DNA of 64,000 bases from Bacteroidaceae bacterium (GTDB lineage Bacteria > Bacteroidota > Bacteroidia > Bacteroidales > Bacteroidaceae), in the NCBI GenBank assembly GCA_017469685.1, contig JAFUFW010000025.1, positions 1-64,000 of the forward strand. The letters are read 5' to 3'. How positions within the stretch are numbered: the first letter of the stretch is position 1; the number at the start of each line of letters is the position of its first letter. The notes below the pieces were generated by a model. The model was given only the letters and a program-made list of their open reading frames with translations, searched no databases and was not told the origin of the DNA. The position numbers and the translations under genes were made by a program. This document shows positions 17,223-25,799 of the stretch, in pieces.

Positions 17223-18201
17223 TGTCTATCTTTGAATCGGGGTTGTTTGTTTCCTTCTGTTGTGGCTTTTTCTCATATCGGTCGTATGCTTCAACGATTT
17301 TCGTCACCAGCCTGTGGCGCACGATGTCTTTTTGGTTGAGGGCAATAACGCCGATGCCTTCTATTCCCTTCAGTATGTCCAGCGCCTCGATGAGGCCGCT
17401 TTTCTGTTGCCGGGGCAGGTCGATTTGCGTCACGTCGCCGGTGATGATCATTTTCGTGTTCATACCCATTCGCGTGAGGAACATCTTTATCTGTGCTGGT
17501 GTGGTGTTTTGCGCTTCATCGAGAATCACCACGGCGTCGTTGAGCGTGCGTCCGCGCATGAAAGCGAGCGGGGCTATCTGTATGATGTTCTGCTCCATCA
17601 TCTCGTTCAGCTTCTGCCTCGGTATCATGTCCTCGAGCGCATCGTAGAGCGGCTGCAGATATGGATCTATCTTGTCCTTCATATCTCCGGGCAGGAAGCC
17701 GAGCTTCTCGCCGGCTTCCACTGCTGGACGCGAGAGAATGATGCGGCGCACCTGCTTGTTCTTCATAGCGCGCACGGCAAGGGCTATGCTGGTGTAGGTC
17801 TTGCCAGAGCCTGCCGGACCGATGGCAAATACCATGTCGTGCTGCTCGAATGCACTGACGAGGCGCTGCTGGTTCTCGCTGCGGGCGGTGATGGGCTTGC
17901 CGCTGACGCTGAACACTATGGCGCCGCTGATGCCGTCGCGCCGTGTATGTTCGCCGCGAACTATGTGGAGAATGTCCTCCTCGCTGAGGCTGTTGTATTT
18001 GCTGCAATGCTCCTCGAGTTTCTGTATATTCTCCTCGAAGGCGCAAAGTTCCTCCTCGTCGCCCATGACTTTGACGACGTTTCCTCTGCCTACGATGCGC
18101 AATTTTGGGTGAAGCGCCTTGATCATCTGCATGTTAGCGTTGTTTACGCCATAGAATATTGCAGGGTCTGCTTCGTCAAGAATAAAGTGCTTTTCGGTCA
18201 T
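17200..18201 (-). CDS. phoH: PhoH-like ATPase
   Basis: About 333 residues from the ATG at 18201; seven codons upstream there is only a TTG that falls inside the promoter. An N-terminal KH-like region is followed by the PhoH ATPase: Walker [32 protein letters not shown], Walker [10 protein letters not shown] and the [10 protein letters not shown] motif. PhoH proteins are cytoplasmic ATPases linked to RNA metabolism. First gene of the phoH-purC-menG-aroE-GT2-TPM string. Confidence 0.94.
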   Translation of the reverse strand: MTEKHFILDEADPAIFYGVNNANMQMIKALHPKLRIVGRGNVVKVMGDEEELCAFEENIQKLEEHCSKYNSLSEEDILHIVRGEHTRRDGISGAIVFSVSGKPITARSENQQRLVSAFEQHDMVFAIGPAGSGKTYTSIALAVRAMKNKQVRRIILSRPAVEAGEKLGFLPGDMKDKIDPYLQPLYDALEDMIPRQKLNEMMEQNIIQIAPLAFMRGRTLNDAVVILDEAQNTTPAQIKMFLTRMGMNTKMIITGDVTQIDLPRQQKSGLIEALDILKGIEGIGVIALNQKDIVRHRLVTKIVEAYDRYEKKPQQKETNNPDSKIDNESININ

Positions 18202-18219
18202 AGTGAATATTTTTCGGTG

Positions 18220-18227
18220 CAAATTTA
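18220..18227 (-). promoter_or_regulatory. -7 element of the phoH operon
   Basis: TAAATTTG on the minus strand, 18 bases upstream of the phoH ATG. It shares a 100-base divergent region with the promoter of the gene at 18302. Confidence 0.65.
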
Positions 18228-18271
18228 ACTATTTCTCTCCGAATTGCGTGCCGAAATCAGGATTTTTATTG

Positions 18272-18279
18272 TAACTTTG
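18272..18279 (+). promoter_or_regulatory. -7 element upstream of the DUF5715 gene
   Basis: TAACTTTG on the plus strand, 22 bases before the GTG start at 18302. Confidence 0.65.
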
Positions 18280-18301
18280 CGTCGATTTTGATAAAAACAT
18301 T

Positions 18302-19153
18302 GTGAAAAAGCTTAAGAAAACAGTCTATATACGTTCCGTGTGCGCGCTCGTGGCCGTGCTTTTTATCGTGCGCCTTTGTTGGCCAGGCATCATGGGCTCG
18401 ACGGTTCAGGAGGAGGCTGCCGATACGGCTGCCGTGCGTACAGATCAGCCTCAATTTGGAATAGCCCTTGCCCCCGAGGGCGAGAGTGAAAGTGCTGGTT
18501 CTGCTGAGGAGAGTGCTTCCACTGGTAATAAGGGTGTTATTCTTTCTGAATACTCTTTGCCCAAACTCGACTTCTCCACCCGCCACCGCATCACCAGCGT
18601 ACCATCGTACGTGCGTTGTTTCCCCGACGTGCAGGACACTCAGATCGTCGCCGCCCGATTCTATGGAGTCTCGCCGGTAGCTGACCGTGCAGAAGCAGAG
18701 CGGCGCAAGAGCGAGCTGCTCTACGTGGGTGCCAATCCTTACTTTGAGATAGATCCCCGCATGAACCGCAGCATACCCTACCTGGTGCCTCGCGCCAGCC
18801 ACCTGCTCGAGCACATCAGCCGTCGGTTCCTCGACTCGCTGGCCGTGAAGCAAATCCCGCTGCACAAGCTCATCGTCACCAGTGTGCTGCGCACCGAGGA
18901 GGATGTGGCGCGGCTGACGCGCTACAACCACAACGCCACCGAGCAGAGTTGCCATCTCTTCGGCACTACTTTTGATATCTCGTACAACCGTTTCCACACC
19001 GTTGCTCCGCCTACCGACCGTGAGCGTCGCGCAGTGCGCAACGACTCGCTGAAGTTCGTGCTCTCTGAAGTGCTCCGCGATGCCCGTGCTGAGGGGCGCT
19101 GCTACGTCAAGTATGAGGTGAAGCAGGGCTGCTTCCATATCACCGTTCGCTGA
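18302..19153 (+). CDS. DUF5715 family exported protein
   Basis: 283 residues from a GTG start, the first codon after the promoter that gives MKKLKKTVY plus a membrane segment (about residues 10-30). A low-complexity acidic/serine linker (about 35-80) leads to a domain with IPYLVPRASHLLEHISRRFLDSL, IVTSVLRTEEDVARL and HLFGTTFDISYNRF. The last two resemble the zinc-binding region of VanY-type/M15 peptidases (SxHxxGxAxD), here with CHLFGTTFDIS, so a peptidoglycan-binding or cleaving role is plausible but not shown. A palindrome array follows its stop codon. Confidence 0.8.
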   Translation: MKKLKKTVYIRSVCALVAVLFIVRLCWPGIMGSTVQEEAADTAAVRTDQPQFGIALAPEGESESAGSAEESASTGNKGVILSEYSLPKLDFSTRHRITSVPSYVRCFPDVQDTQIVAARFYGVSPVADRAEAERRKSELLYVGANPYFEIDPRMNRSIPYLVPRASHLLEHISRRFLDSLAVKQIPLHKLIVTSVLRTEEDVARLTRYNHNATEQSCHLFGTTFDISYNRFHTVAPPTDRERRAVRNDSLKFVLSEVLRDARAEGRCYVKYEVKQGCFHITVR

Positions 19154-19189
19154 TGCGTCTATGGACTAAAACCTAACCCTTCGTCAGAA

Positions 19190-19269
19190 AACCCTCAAGG
19201 GTTCTGCTAAAAACCCTTAAGGGTTTTGCCAATAACCCTTAAGGGTTCCGGCGATAATCCTTAAGGGTT
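19190..19269. repeat. 22-bp phased palindrome array 1
   Basis: Four copies of the palindrome AACCCTTAAGGGTT start at 19190, 19212, 19234 and 19256, exactly 22 bases apart, with eight-base spacers (ctgctaaa, ttgccaat, ccggcgat). The second and third copies are perfect; the first and fourth each differ by one base (aaccctCaagggtt, aaTccttaagggtt). The last copy runs into TTTTTT. It begins 36 bases after the DUF5715 stop. The remainder up to 19448 contains no supportable gene or consensus -7 element. Confidence 0.9.
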
Positions 19270-19448
19270 TTTTGTTGGCCCTCGGTGCGAGTCAAGCTGG
19301 CTGTCCGCAGTAACGGGATTGTTCAACAATGTAGAGTGTTAAAGAAATATAAATTGTCGCGTGCGTTTAAACTATTCTCATCTGCTTTAGTCAGAGAAAA
19401 TGTAGCGTTACAAACCCACATATTACTAAACGAATAATACACAATATT

Positions 19449-19994
19449 ATGAGAAAGTCTATTTTCCTCGTTGCATTCGCCGCATTAACTTTAGGCAATG
19501 CCATTGATGCAAACGCACAAAATAACAACGGCCGAGACAACCGCCGGCAGGAGATGCAGGCTCGCATGACCGAGCAACTCATCAAGGATCTGAAGCTCAC
19601 CGACGAGCAGAAGGCAAAGTTTGAGCCCATCTACGCCAACTACCAGAAGGAACTGGCCGAGCTCCGCCAGAACCAGAACCGCGAACAGGCTGAAGAGCGC
19701 AATAAGAAAGAACTCACCGAGGCTGAGGCTACGGCCAAGCTGCAGGAAGTGTTCACACGACAAGAGCAGCAGATCCAGCAGCAGCAACAGCGTCTGGACA
19801 TTCAGAAGAAATACTGCGCCGAACTATCTGGCGTGCTCACACCACAGCAGCTGCTTAAGGTGTTCCAGCCGCAGCAGAACCGTACCCGCCAAGGTGGTCA
19901 GCAAGGTCCTCGTGGCGGCGGAGGCTTCGGCGGTCCCCGTGGCGGTGGCTTCGGCGGTGGCGGTTTCGGCGGCCCCGGTGGCGGCAATTTCTAA
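19449..19994 (+). CDS. Spy/CpxP-like periplasmic protein with glycine-rich tail
   Basis: 181 residues. Signal peptide (about 1-23, ending DANAQ), then a helical region with LKLTDEQKAKFEPIYANYQKELAELR, the LTxxQ-like pattern of Spy/CpxP chaperones, a glutamine-rich coiled stretch (QEQQIQQQQQ) and a second LTPQQLLKVFQPQQ motif. The last 30 residues are almost only Gly, Phe, Pro and Arg. A periplasmic chaperone or metal-related stress role is suggested by the family, not proven. Confidence 0.75.
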   Translation: MRKSIFLVAFAALTLGNAIDANAQNNNGRDNRRQEMQARMTEQLIKDLKLTDEQKAKFEPIYANYQKELAELRQNQNREQAEERNKKELTEAEATAKLQEVFTRQEQQIQQQQQRLDIQKKYCAELSGVLTPQQLLKVFQPQQNRTRQGGQQGPRGGGGFGGPRGGGFGGGGFGGPGGGNF

Positions 19995-20167
19995 AAACAT
20001 TTAACGTAATATATCAGCAAAACCTTAAATCATCTATTCACCACATTTTGATTTGTTGATTGATTCTGTGCATCGGCACAGGGAAGGCGTTGGAGGCTGT
20101 GAAGTCTCTGACGTCTTTTGTTTTTTTATCCCACTACGATTTATTTTGAAAAAAAGTCCTTTTATGT

Positions 20168-20198
20168 TTTGATGTTCCAACAAATCAAATTAACTTTG
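20168..20198 (+). promoter_or_regulatory. promoter of the DUF6359 gene
   Basis: A -33 element TTTG at 20168-20171 and a -7 element TAACTTTG at 20191-20198 are separated by 19 bases, the optimal Bacteroidetes arrangement. Confidence 0.85.
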
Positions 20199-20247
20199 CA
20201 GCGAACAAAAACAACAATAATATTAAACGCTTAAAAAACATTTGTTT

Positions 20248-22236
20248 ATGAAGAAACTCTACTCTTTACTCTTTGCAATGCTCGCATTCGCAGGCATGGC
20301 AAGCGCACAGGTGACGTTCACGGCCGGAACCGATAAGACGGATGATGCCGCGATTTTCACCTTGACCAAGGACGGTGTTACAATAACCATTAGTAACGGT
20401 AATCTTAGCACCGCTGAATACCGAGTTTTCAAGGGCGAGACCCTTACGATTTCTTCTGAAACGGCTATCACAGGTGTCAAATTCACCTCTACAACAAAGT
20501 CAGGTTCAGATAAATACGGTCCTGACTGCCTTACAGGCGAAGGCTACACTTTTGAGGAAGGTGGCAAAACAGGTTCTTGGACAGGTTCTGCTACCGAGGT
20601 TGTCCTTACAGCTTCTAAGGCTCAGTGTCGTCTGAAAGAAATTGTCGTTTATTTCGATGGCGAAGAGCCTGGTGGCGGCGGTGAAGAGCCCACTCCCTCT
20701 GTTGACTGGACAAGCTCCCTCGAAGCTCCCCTTACCGTAGCTCAGGCTCTTGAGAAAGCCGGTCAGCTCGGAGGTGGCGAGCAGAGCGACGTGAAGGTTT
20801 ACGTCAAGGGTGTCATCTCTCGCATTACCGAGATCGACACTCAGAATGCTCAGGGCGTACCTTACGGCAATGCTACTTATTACATCTCCGACGATGGTCA
20901 GGAGGCTAACGAGCTCTATGTCTTCCGTGGCAAGGGCCTCAATGGCAACAGCGTAACAAGCGCAGATATCAAGGTCGGCGACGAAGTTGTGGTCTTTGGA
21001 TACATTCAGAACTACGTAAAGGGAGAAACCTCTACCCTTGAGTTCACCCAAAACAACGAACTTGCAGCCATCAATGGTCAGGGCGCTCCTGATGTCGAGG
21101 TGAAGGTTTACACCAAGATTGCTGATGTGAAGGCTGAAGTGACAGCTGACAAGGTCAAGGCAGACTTTCAGGCAACTGACCTCCTCGTTACCTACGTCAA
21201 CGGTAAGAGCGTCTATGTTTACGATGGCACCGACGGCCTGCTCTTCTACGCTGACGACGCTAAGCTCGCTGAAGGCATCAAGGCTGGCGACAAGATTACA
21301 GCCAAGTTCTCCGGCGGTCAGCTCTATCTCTACAACGGCCTTACTGAGATGACATTTGCCGCTATCGAAGACCTTACCGTCAACTCCAGCGACAACGCTG
21401 TTGAGCCGCAGAAGGTCACTGTAGCTGACGTTGGCAACAATCCTAAAGATTATGAGAACGAACTCGTGCAGTTCGAGGAACTGACTGCTCAGGCTGAAGC
21501 CCTCGAAAGCCGCAACATTAAGTTCATGGACGATAGCGACAACGAACTCACTGTTCGCGACAACTGGAACGTGCTGACGACTACTCAGTTCAACACCGAG
21601 GCTTCTTACACTGTTACTGGTTTTGTGGCTCTCTACAATGGCGCCGTACAGATTTATCCTCGCACTGCGGAGGATGTCGACAGCGGCGAAGAACCCGTTC
21701 CTTATGAACTTGAGGGCGAAGGTACGCTTGAGAAGCCTTACACCGTGGCTGACGTGCAATACCTCATCAACCGGGAGGACTGCCCGACCGAGGCTGTTTG
21801 GGTAACAGGTTACATCATGGGCGCTGCCAAGAGCACGATGAGCAATGTCGTCAAGGAACAGGGCGAAGACCTGCAGGCAACAAATATTGTGCTTGCAGAA
21901 GATGCCAATGAGGAATCCAATGCAAAAATGATCCCCGTGCAGCTTACAACCAACAAGGATCAGAGCAAGGATATCCGCTCACAGATCAACCTCGTTGACC
22001 ACTTCGACTACCTCGGTAAGCAAATCTGGGTACTCGGCACAATTGAGAAGTACTTCAGCGTTGCCGGTGTAAAGAATGTTACTGACTACAGCCTCGACGG
22101 CGAGAGCACTGGTGTTAACGCCGTGGCTGACGATGCAAAGGCTGACGGCCGCATCTACAACATCGCTGGCCAGCGCGTCAGCGCCGTAGGCAAGGGTCTC
22201 TACATCGTAGGCACGAAGAAAGTGCTGTCCGAGTAA
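20248..22236 (+). CDS. secreted protein with DUF6359/OB-like domains
   Basis: 662 residues from the ATG at 20248 (the preceding in-frame TTG is less likely). Signal peptide ending GMASAQ. After a beta-rich N-terminal domain (about 25-150) and a GGGGEEP linker come repeated nucleic-acid-binding-like OB modules of the DUF6359 type: VYVKGVISRI with YYISDD near residue 190, and YTVADVQYLI with VWVTGYIMGAAKS near 510. The C-terminus GRIYNIAGQRVSAVGKGLYIVGTKK is the short beta domain common to secreted Prevotella and Bacteroides proteins and resembles type IX secretion signals. Function unknown. The following gene encodes a secreted nuclease. Confidence 0.8.
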   Translation: MKKLYSLLFAMLAFAGMASAQVTFTAGTDKTDDAAIFTLTKDGVTITISNGNLSTAEYRVFKGETLTISSETAITGVKFTSTTKSGSDKYGPDCLTGEGYTFEEGGKTGSWTGSATEVVLTASKAQCRLKEIVVYFDGEEPGGGGEEPTPSVDWTSSLEAPLTVAQALEKAGQLGGGEQSDVKVYVKGVISRITEIDTQNAQGVPYGNATYYISDDGQEANELYVFRGKGLNGNSVTSADIKVGDEVVVFGYIQNYVKGETSTLEFTQNNELAAINGQGAPDVEVKVYTKIADVKAEVTADKVKADFQATDLLVTYVNGKSVYVYDGTDGLLFYADDAKLAEGIKAGDKITAKFSGGQLYLYNGLTEMTFAAIEDLTVNSSDNAVEPQKVTVADVGNNPKDYENELVQFEELTAQAEALESRNIKFMDDSDNELTVRDNWNVLTTTQFNTEASYTVTGFVALYNGAVQIYPRTAEDVDSGEEPVPYELEGEGTLEKPYTVADVQYLINREDCPTEAVWVTGYIMGAAKSTMSNVVKEQGEDLQATNIVLAEDANEESNAKMIPVQLTTNKDQSKDIRSQINLVDHFDYLGKQIWVLGTIEKYFSVAGVKNVTDYSLDGESTGVNAVADDAKADGRIYNIAGQRVSAVGKGLYIVGTKKVLSE

Positions 22237-22292
22237 TACCTTATGCTTTTAGCTGCAAGAGGAATCTTTCTCTTTGCTGCCCGCATATTACA

Positions 22293-22328
22293 AAAAGAGC
22301 CAAGGCACACCGCCTTGGCTCTTTTTTT
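22293..22328 (+). terminator. strong Rho-independent terminator
   Basis: Stem AGAGCCAAGGC / GCCTTGGCTCT with the loop ACACC, preceded by an A run and followed by TTTTTTT, 57 bases behind the DUF6359 gene. Confidence 0.92.
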
Positions 22329-22338
22329 GTGTTTTCCT

Positions 22339-22368
22339 TTTGCATTTCATCTTTTTCAGCTAACTTTG
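22339..22368 (+). promoter_or_regulatory. promoter of the endonuclease I gene
   Basis: TTTG at 22339-22342, 18-base spacer, TAACTTTG at 22361-22368. Confidence 0.8.
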
Positions 22369-22389
22369 CAGCAGAAATAAATACAAAAC

Positions 22390-23886
22390 ATGAAGATGAA
22401 ACGATTCATTCGCCCCATTGTGGCTGCTATGGCCCTTTGCATCGCCGGCAATATAGGTGCCGTCGACCTCAAGTCCTACTATTCCAAAGCCAACAACAAG
22501 AAGAAAGTTGAGCTTAAGCTCGCTCTGAAGGATATCATCTCCAACCACAAAAAGTTGGGATACGGTAATCTGTGGACTTATTATGAAAAAGTGGACTATA
22601 TAGAGGCTACAGGCGGCCGCAAGCGTGTCTTCGACTACTATTCCGATGAAGTAGCCTATTTCCCCGAACCCAGCTCCATGAACAAGGAGCACACCGTGCC
22701 GCAGTCGTGGTGGGGTGGCGGCACTGGCGTAGCTCAGGGCAACGATATCTTCCAGGTGTTGCCCTCTGACAAGAATGCCAACAGCGCCAAAAGCAGCTAT
22801 CCTCTGGGTGTGGTCGTCGGAACGCCATCGTATCCCAATTCAAAGTCGGGAGCTAACAGCCGCATGAAGACAGGCAAGAACTCTGCTGGACAGATGGTCT
22901 TTGAGCCCTGCGACGAGTATAAGGGCGACTTCGCACGTATATATATGTACGTTGCCACGTGTTATTCCGATGTCAACTGGGTACGCCAGAGCGACCTCGG
23001 CTGCACGTTACAGAAACAGGACTGGCCTACGTTCACCTCGCAAGCGTTCATCGACCTGATGCTGAAGTGGTGCCGTGAAGACCCTGTATCGGAATGGGAG
23101 CGCACGCGCAACGAACGCGCCTATGCTCAGCAGAATAATCGGAACCCCTTTGTCGATTATCCTTCGTTGCATGAATATATTTGGGGCGACAGCATCGCTT
23201 ATGCTTTCGACATCAATGCCCCTCATGGGCAGGATGGTTATGACCCAGGCGACAATCCTGACAATCCTGACAACCCAGATAATCCTGACAACCCAGACAA
23301 TCCCGATGACCCGGACTACCCAGATAATCCTGATGCCGAATCTGGCACCATCATCTTTAATGAACTGAAGTGGACGGCTACAACTCATCCCACTTATGGA
23401 CCTGGCTTCACCGCATCTACCCTCGGCCTTACTCTGGGCTACTACAAAGGCGACTCAAATGTGGCTCCTGTCGATGTAAGCAAGTACAGCGAGTTCCGCT
23501 TCTATGATAAGTCCGTCTTCATTATCGAAGGTGCAGAGATCGTAGGTGCCACGTTCTACGACAATGGAGGCTCTAAGTCGGGGTGCAGCATTCTTATCGA
23601 TGGCCACCCTTATTCGTTCGACAGCAATAAGAAGATAATCTGGACAGGCTCCCTAAAGCCGTTCGTCTGTCAGGCAGACAAGCAGATTCGTATGTCGTCG
23701 ATGGATGTCAAGATAGCAAAGGAACCATTGCCCGACTCGCTCCAGCCCATTCTCTTCTCTCCGGAAGGCGGTGTGCAAGCGGTCTTCGATATGAACGGGC
23801 GTTATGTAGGTTCTGATGCTCCTCTACATCGTGGTGCCTATGTAGTACGCAGAGGCGGCAACACATTCAAGCTCGTCGTTCATTGA
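22390..23886 (+). CDS. secreted endonuclease I family nuclease
   Basis: 498 residues. Signal peptide (about 1-24), then the EndA/NucM-type catalytic domain (PF04231, about 25-280): the catalytic histidine lies in MNKEHTVPQSWWGG, with metal and phosphate ligands in FQVLPSDKNANSAKS and NPFVDYPSLHEYIWG. A linker of repeated Pro-Asp-Asn triplets (about 288-318) leads to a beta-rich C-terminal domain and a short end PLHRGAYVVRRGGNTFKLVV. The expected role is non-specific cleavage of extracellular DNA or RNA for nucleotide supply; a nucleoside permease is encoded at 60341. Confidence 0.9.
   Translation: MKMKRFIRPIVAAMALCIAGNIGAVDLKSYYSKANNKKKVELKLALKDIISNHKKLGYGNLWTYYEKVDYIEATGGRKRVFDYYSDEVAYFPEPSSMNKEHTVPQSWWGGGTGVAQGNDIFQVLPSDKNANSAKSSYPLGVVVGTPSYPNSKSGANSRMKTGKNSAGQMVFEPCDEYKGDFARIYMYVATCYSDVNWVRQSDLGCTLQKQDWPTFTSQAFIDLMLKWCREDPVSEWERTRNERAYAQQNNRNPFVDYPSLHEYIWGDSIAYAFDINAPHGQDGYDPGDNPDNPDNPDNPDNPDNPDDPDYPDNPDAESGTIIFNELKWTATTHPTYGPGFTASTLGLTLGYYKGDSNVAPVDVSKYSEFRFYDKSVFIIEGAEIVGATFYDNGGSKSGCSILIDGHPYSFDSNKKIIWTGSLKPFVCQADKQIRMSSMDVKIAKEPLPDSLQPILFSPEGGVQAVFDMNGRYVGSDAPLHRGAYVVRRGGNTFKLVVH
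23251..23336 (+). repeat. coding tandem repeat for the Pro-Asp-Asn linker
   Basis: Nine-base units of the type CCTGACAAT, with synonymous changes, encode the PDN repeats of the nuclease. Units are multiples of three, so copy-number change would alter linker length and keep the frame. Confidence 0.85.
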
Positions 23887-23914
23887 TAATCTAATAATTC
23901 CATTCTCTATATCC

Positions 23915-24652
23915 TTGCGCTATTTTATAGAACTAAGCTACGACGGCACTGCCTACCATGGCTGGCAAATCCAGCCCAATGGCGCGAGCGTGCAGGAGAC
24001 CTTGCAGAAGGCTCTTTCAATGCTCTTGCGCGAGGACGTGCAGGTTACTGGGGCCGGGCGCACAGATGCCGGCGTGCATGCGGCAATGATGGTTGCGCAT
24101 ATGGATATACCAACTGATCTGCCGATATCGACACATCAGCTGGTATATCGTCTCAACGGCATCCTGCCTCACGACATTGCAATCCATAAGATTTATCCCG
24201 TGGCCGATGATATGCACGCCCGCTTCTCTGCTCGCGCGCGTACATATTATTATTATGTGCACACGCGTAAGTCACCTTTCCTGCGCGACCGCTCATGGCG
24301 CCTTGTACGTACGCCCGACTTTGATGCCATGAACCGAGCAGCCGCCACGCTTCTCGAGTATGACGACTTCACCAGTTTCTCGAAACTGAACACCGATACG
24401 AAGACCAACATCTGCCACGTCACCTCAGCCCGATGGGTTCAGTTGGGCGAACACGAATGGCGCTTCGAGATCACTGCCGACCGCTTCCTGCGCAATATGG
24501 TGCGTGCCATAGTCGGCACGCTCATGGAAGTGGGGCGAGGCACACTTACCATCGAGGGCTTCAGGCAAGTGATTGAGACGAAAGACCGTTGTGCTGCTGG
24601 TGACAGTGTGCCCGCAAGGGGGCTGTTCCTGCAGAAGGTTGAGTACAATTAA
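23915..24652 (+). CDS. truA: tRNA pseudouridine synthase A
   Basis: 245 residues. Converts U38-40 of tRNA anticodon arms to pseudouridine. RYFIELSYDGTAYHGWQIQ at the N-terminus, the catalytic aspartate in GAGRTDAGVHA, and FSARARTYYYYVHT fit TruA throughout. The start is a TTG: no ATG or GTG in frame precedes the conserved FIELSYDG, and the family normally begins right there. It starts 28 bases after the nuclease stop. Confidence 0.95.
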   Translation: MRYFIELSYDGTAYHGWQIQPNGASVQETLQKALSMLLREDVQVTGAGRTDAGVHAAMMVAHMDIPTDLPISTHQLVYRLNGILPHDIAIHKIYPVADDMHARFSARARTYYYYVHTRKSPFLRDRSWRLVRTPDFDAMNRAAATLLEYDDFTSFSKLNTDTKTNICHVTSARWVQLGEHEWRFEITADRFLRNMVRAIVGTLMEVGRGTLTIEGFRQVIETKDRCAAGDSVPARGLFLQKVEYN

Positions 24653-24845
24653 ACAGATTAACACATTAACAGATTAACAATGTATCAAGAGAATATAATA
24701 CAAGAACTGAGTAAAATCTTTGCGATTAGGATTGTCAAACTCTGTTCATTTCCACATGATCACATTGTTGAAACTAAGGCATTAATCTGTTAATCTGTTT
24801 ACGGGTTCACGTGTTAATCTGTTTATTTGTTAATCTGTAACTATG
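24652..24845. repeat. opposed degenerate octamer repeats between truA and the EamA gene
   Basis: Left arm: octamers of the CAGATTAA type at 24652-24683. Right arm: eight octamers of the TTAATCTG type from 24782 to the next start codon; four are exact and all lie in one 8-base register. The arms are reverse complements of each other, about 100 bases apart. No gene is seen in the 190-base gap. Confidence 0.8.
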
Positions 24846-25760
24846 TGGTTACTTCTTGCCTTTGCCTCCGCTGCTCTGCTTGGCTTCTACGATGTCTGTA
24901 AGAAACTGGCGTTGAAGGGCAATGCCGTCATCCCTGTGCTGACACTCAACACGCTCTTCTGCTCGCTTATCTTCCTGCCATTCATTGTGCTATCGGCTAC
25001 GGGGCATGTTAGTGAGCAGTCGTTGTTCTTCGTTCCCGTCTGCGGTTGGGAAGTGCATAAGTATATCCTCCTGAAAGCAGTCATCGTGCTTGCCTCGTGG
25101 CTTTGTGGCTACCTGGCCATACAGAACCTCCCGTTGACACTTGTAGGCCCCATCAATGCTACGCGCCCCGTGATGGTGCTGCTTGGCGCCATCGTCGTCT
25201 TTGGCGAACGCCTGAACCTATACCAATGGTTAGGTGTGCTGCTGGCCATCTTCAGCTTTTATCTCTTAAGCCGCAGCGGGAAGAAAGAGGGCATCGACTT
25301 CCGCCACAATCGCTGGATTGCACTTGCCGTGCTTGCGGCTGTGTTCGGAGCCATTAGCGGTCTCTACGATAAGTACATCCTTGCTTCTCCTGAGGCGGGC
25401 GGGGTAGGGCTCCCACGCATGACCGTCCAGAGCTTCTTCATGATTTATCAGTTCGTGATGATGTGTATAGTGCTATTTGTTGTTATGAAAAAACAACATT
25501 TTTCACTTTCCACTTTTCACTTTTCATTTTCAATCTTTCTCATTTCCCTCTTTCTCTCGCTTGCCGACTTCGTCTACTTCTATGCATTGAGCCTGCCTGG
25601 CGCCCTCATCTCGGTCGTTTCGATGATACGTCGCGGTAGCGTACTTGTCTCGTTCACCATTGGCGCTTTCGTCTTCTGTGAGAAGAACCTTCGCTCCAAG
25701 GCCATAGACCTCGCCCTCGTGCTCCTCAGCATGCTTTTCCTTTACCTCGGGAGTATATAA
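24843..25760 (+). CDS. EamA/DMT superfamily transporter
   Basis: 305 residues, about ten transmembrane helices in two halves. The N-terminal MWLLLAFASAALLGFYDVCKK, the GPINATRPVMVLLGAIVVFGERLN stretch closing the first half, and the mirrored end of the second half (SMIRRGSVLVSFTIGAFVFCEKN) are typical of EamA exporters. Substrate unknown. In the loop/helix region near residues 218-235 (HFSLSTFHFSFSIF) the DNA is a tandem heptamer repeat of TTTTCAC type (25500-25527 and weaker onward), which makes this part unlike the family and potentially unstable. Confidence 0.9.
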   Translation: MWLLLAFASAALLGFYDVCKKLALKGNAVIPVLTLNTLFCSLIFLPFIVLSATGHVSEQSLFFVPVCGWEVHKYILLKAVIVLASWLCGYLAIQNLPLTLVGPINATRPVMVLLGAIVVFGERLNLYQWLGVLLAIFSFYLLSRSGKKEGIDFRHNRWIALAVLAAVFGAISGLYDKYILASPEAGGVGLPRMTVQSFFMIYQFVMMCIVLFVVMKKQHFSLSTFHFSFSIFLISLFLSLADFVYFYALSLPGALISVVSMIRRGSVLVSFTIGAFVFCEKNLRSKAIDLALVLLSMLFLYLGSI

Positions 25761-25799
25761 AAAGTCAAAACCTATTCAATGATAAATAACTTTTAAACC

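Noticed and set aside
16368..18228. Long plus-strand reading frames (279 and 322 codons) across purC and phoH
   Set aside because: They are antisense to well-recognised genes, have no domain, and arise from the codon bias of the true strand.
18266..19138. 290-codon minus-strand frame opposite the DUF5715 gene
   Set aside because: Overlaps completely; no motif, no promoter, and the plus-strand product is a known family.
20506..21759. 417-codon minus-strand frame across the DUF6359 gene
   Set aside because: Antisense shadow; the plus-strand product has a signal peptide, promoter and recognisable repeats.
23251..23336. Tandem repeat in the nuclease gene as a switch
   Set aside because: Units are nine bases, so changes keep the frame and would only alter a flexible linker.
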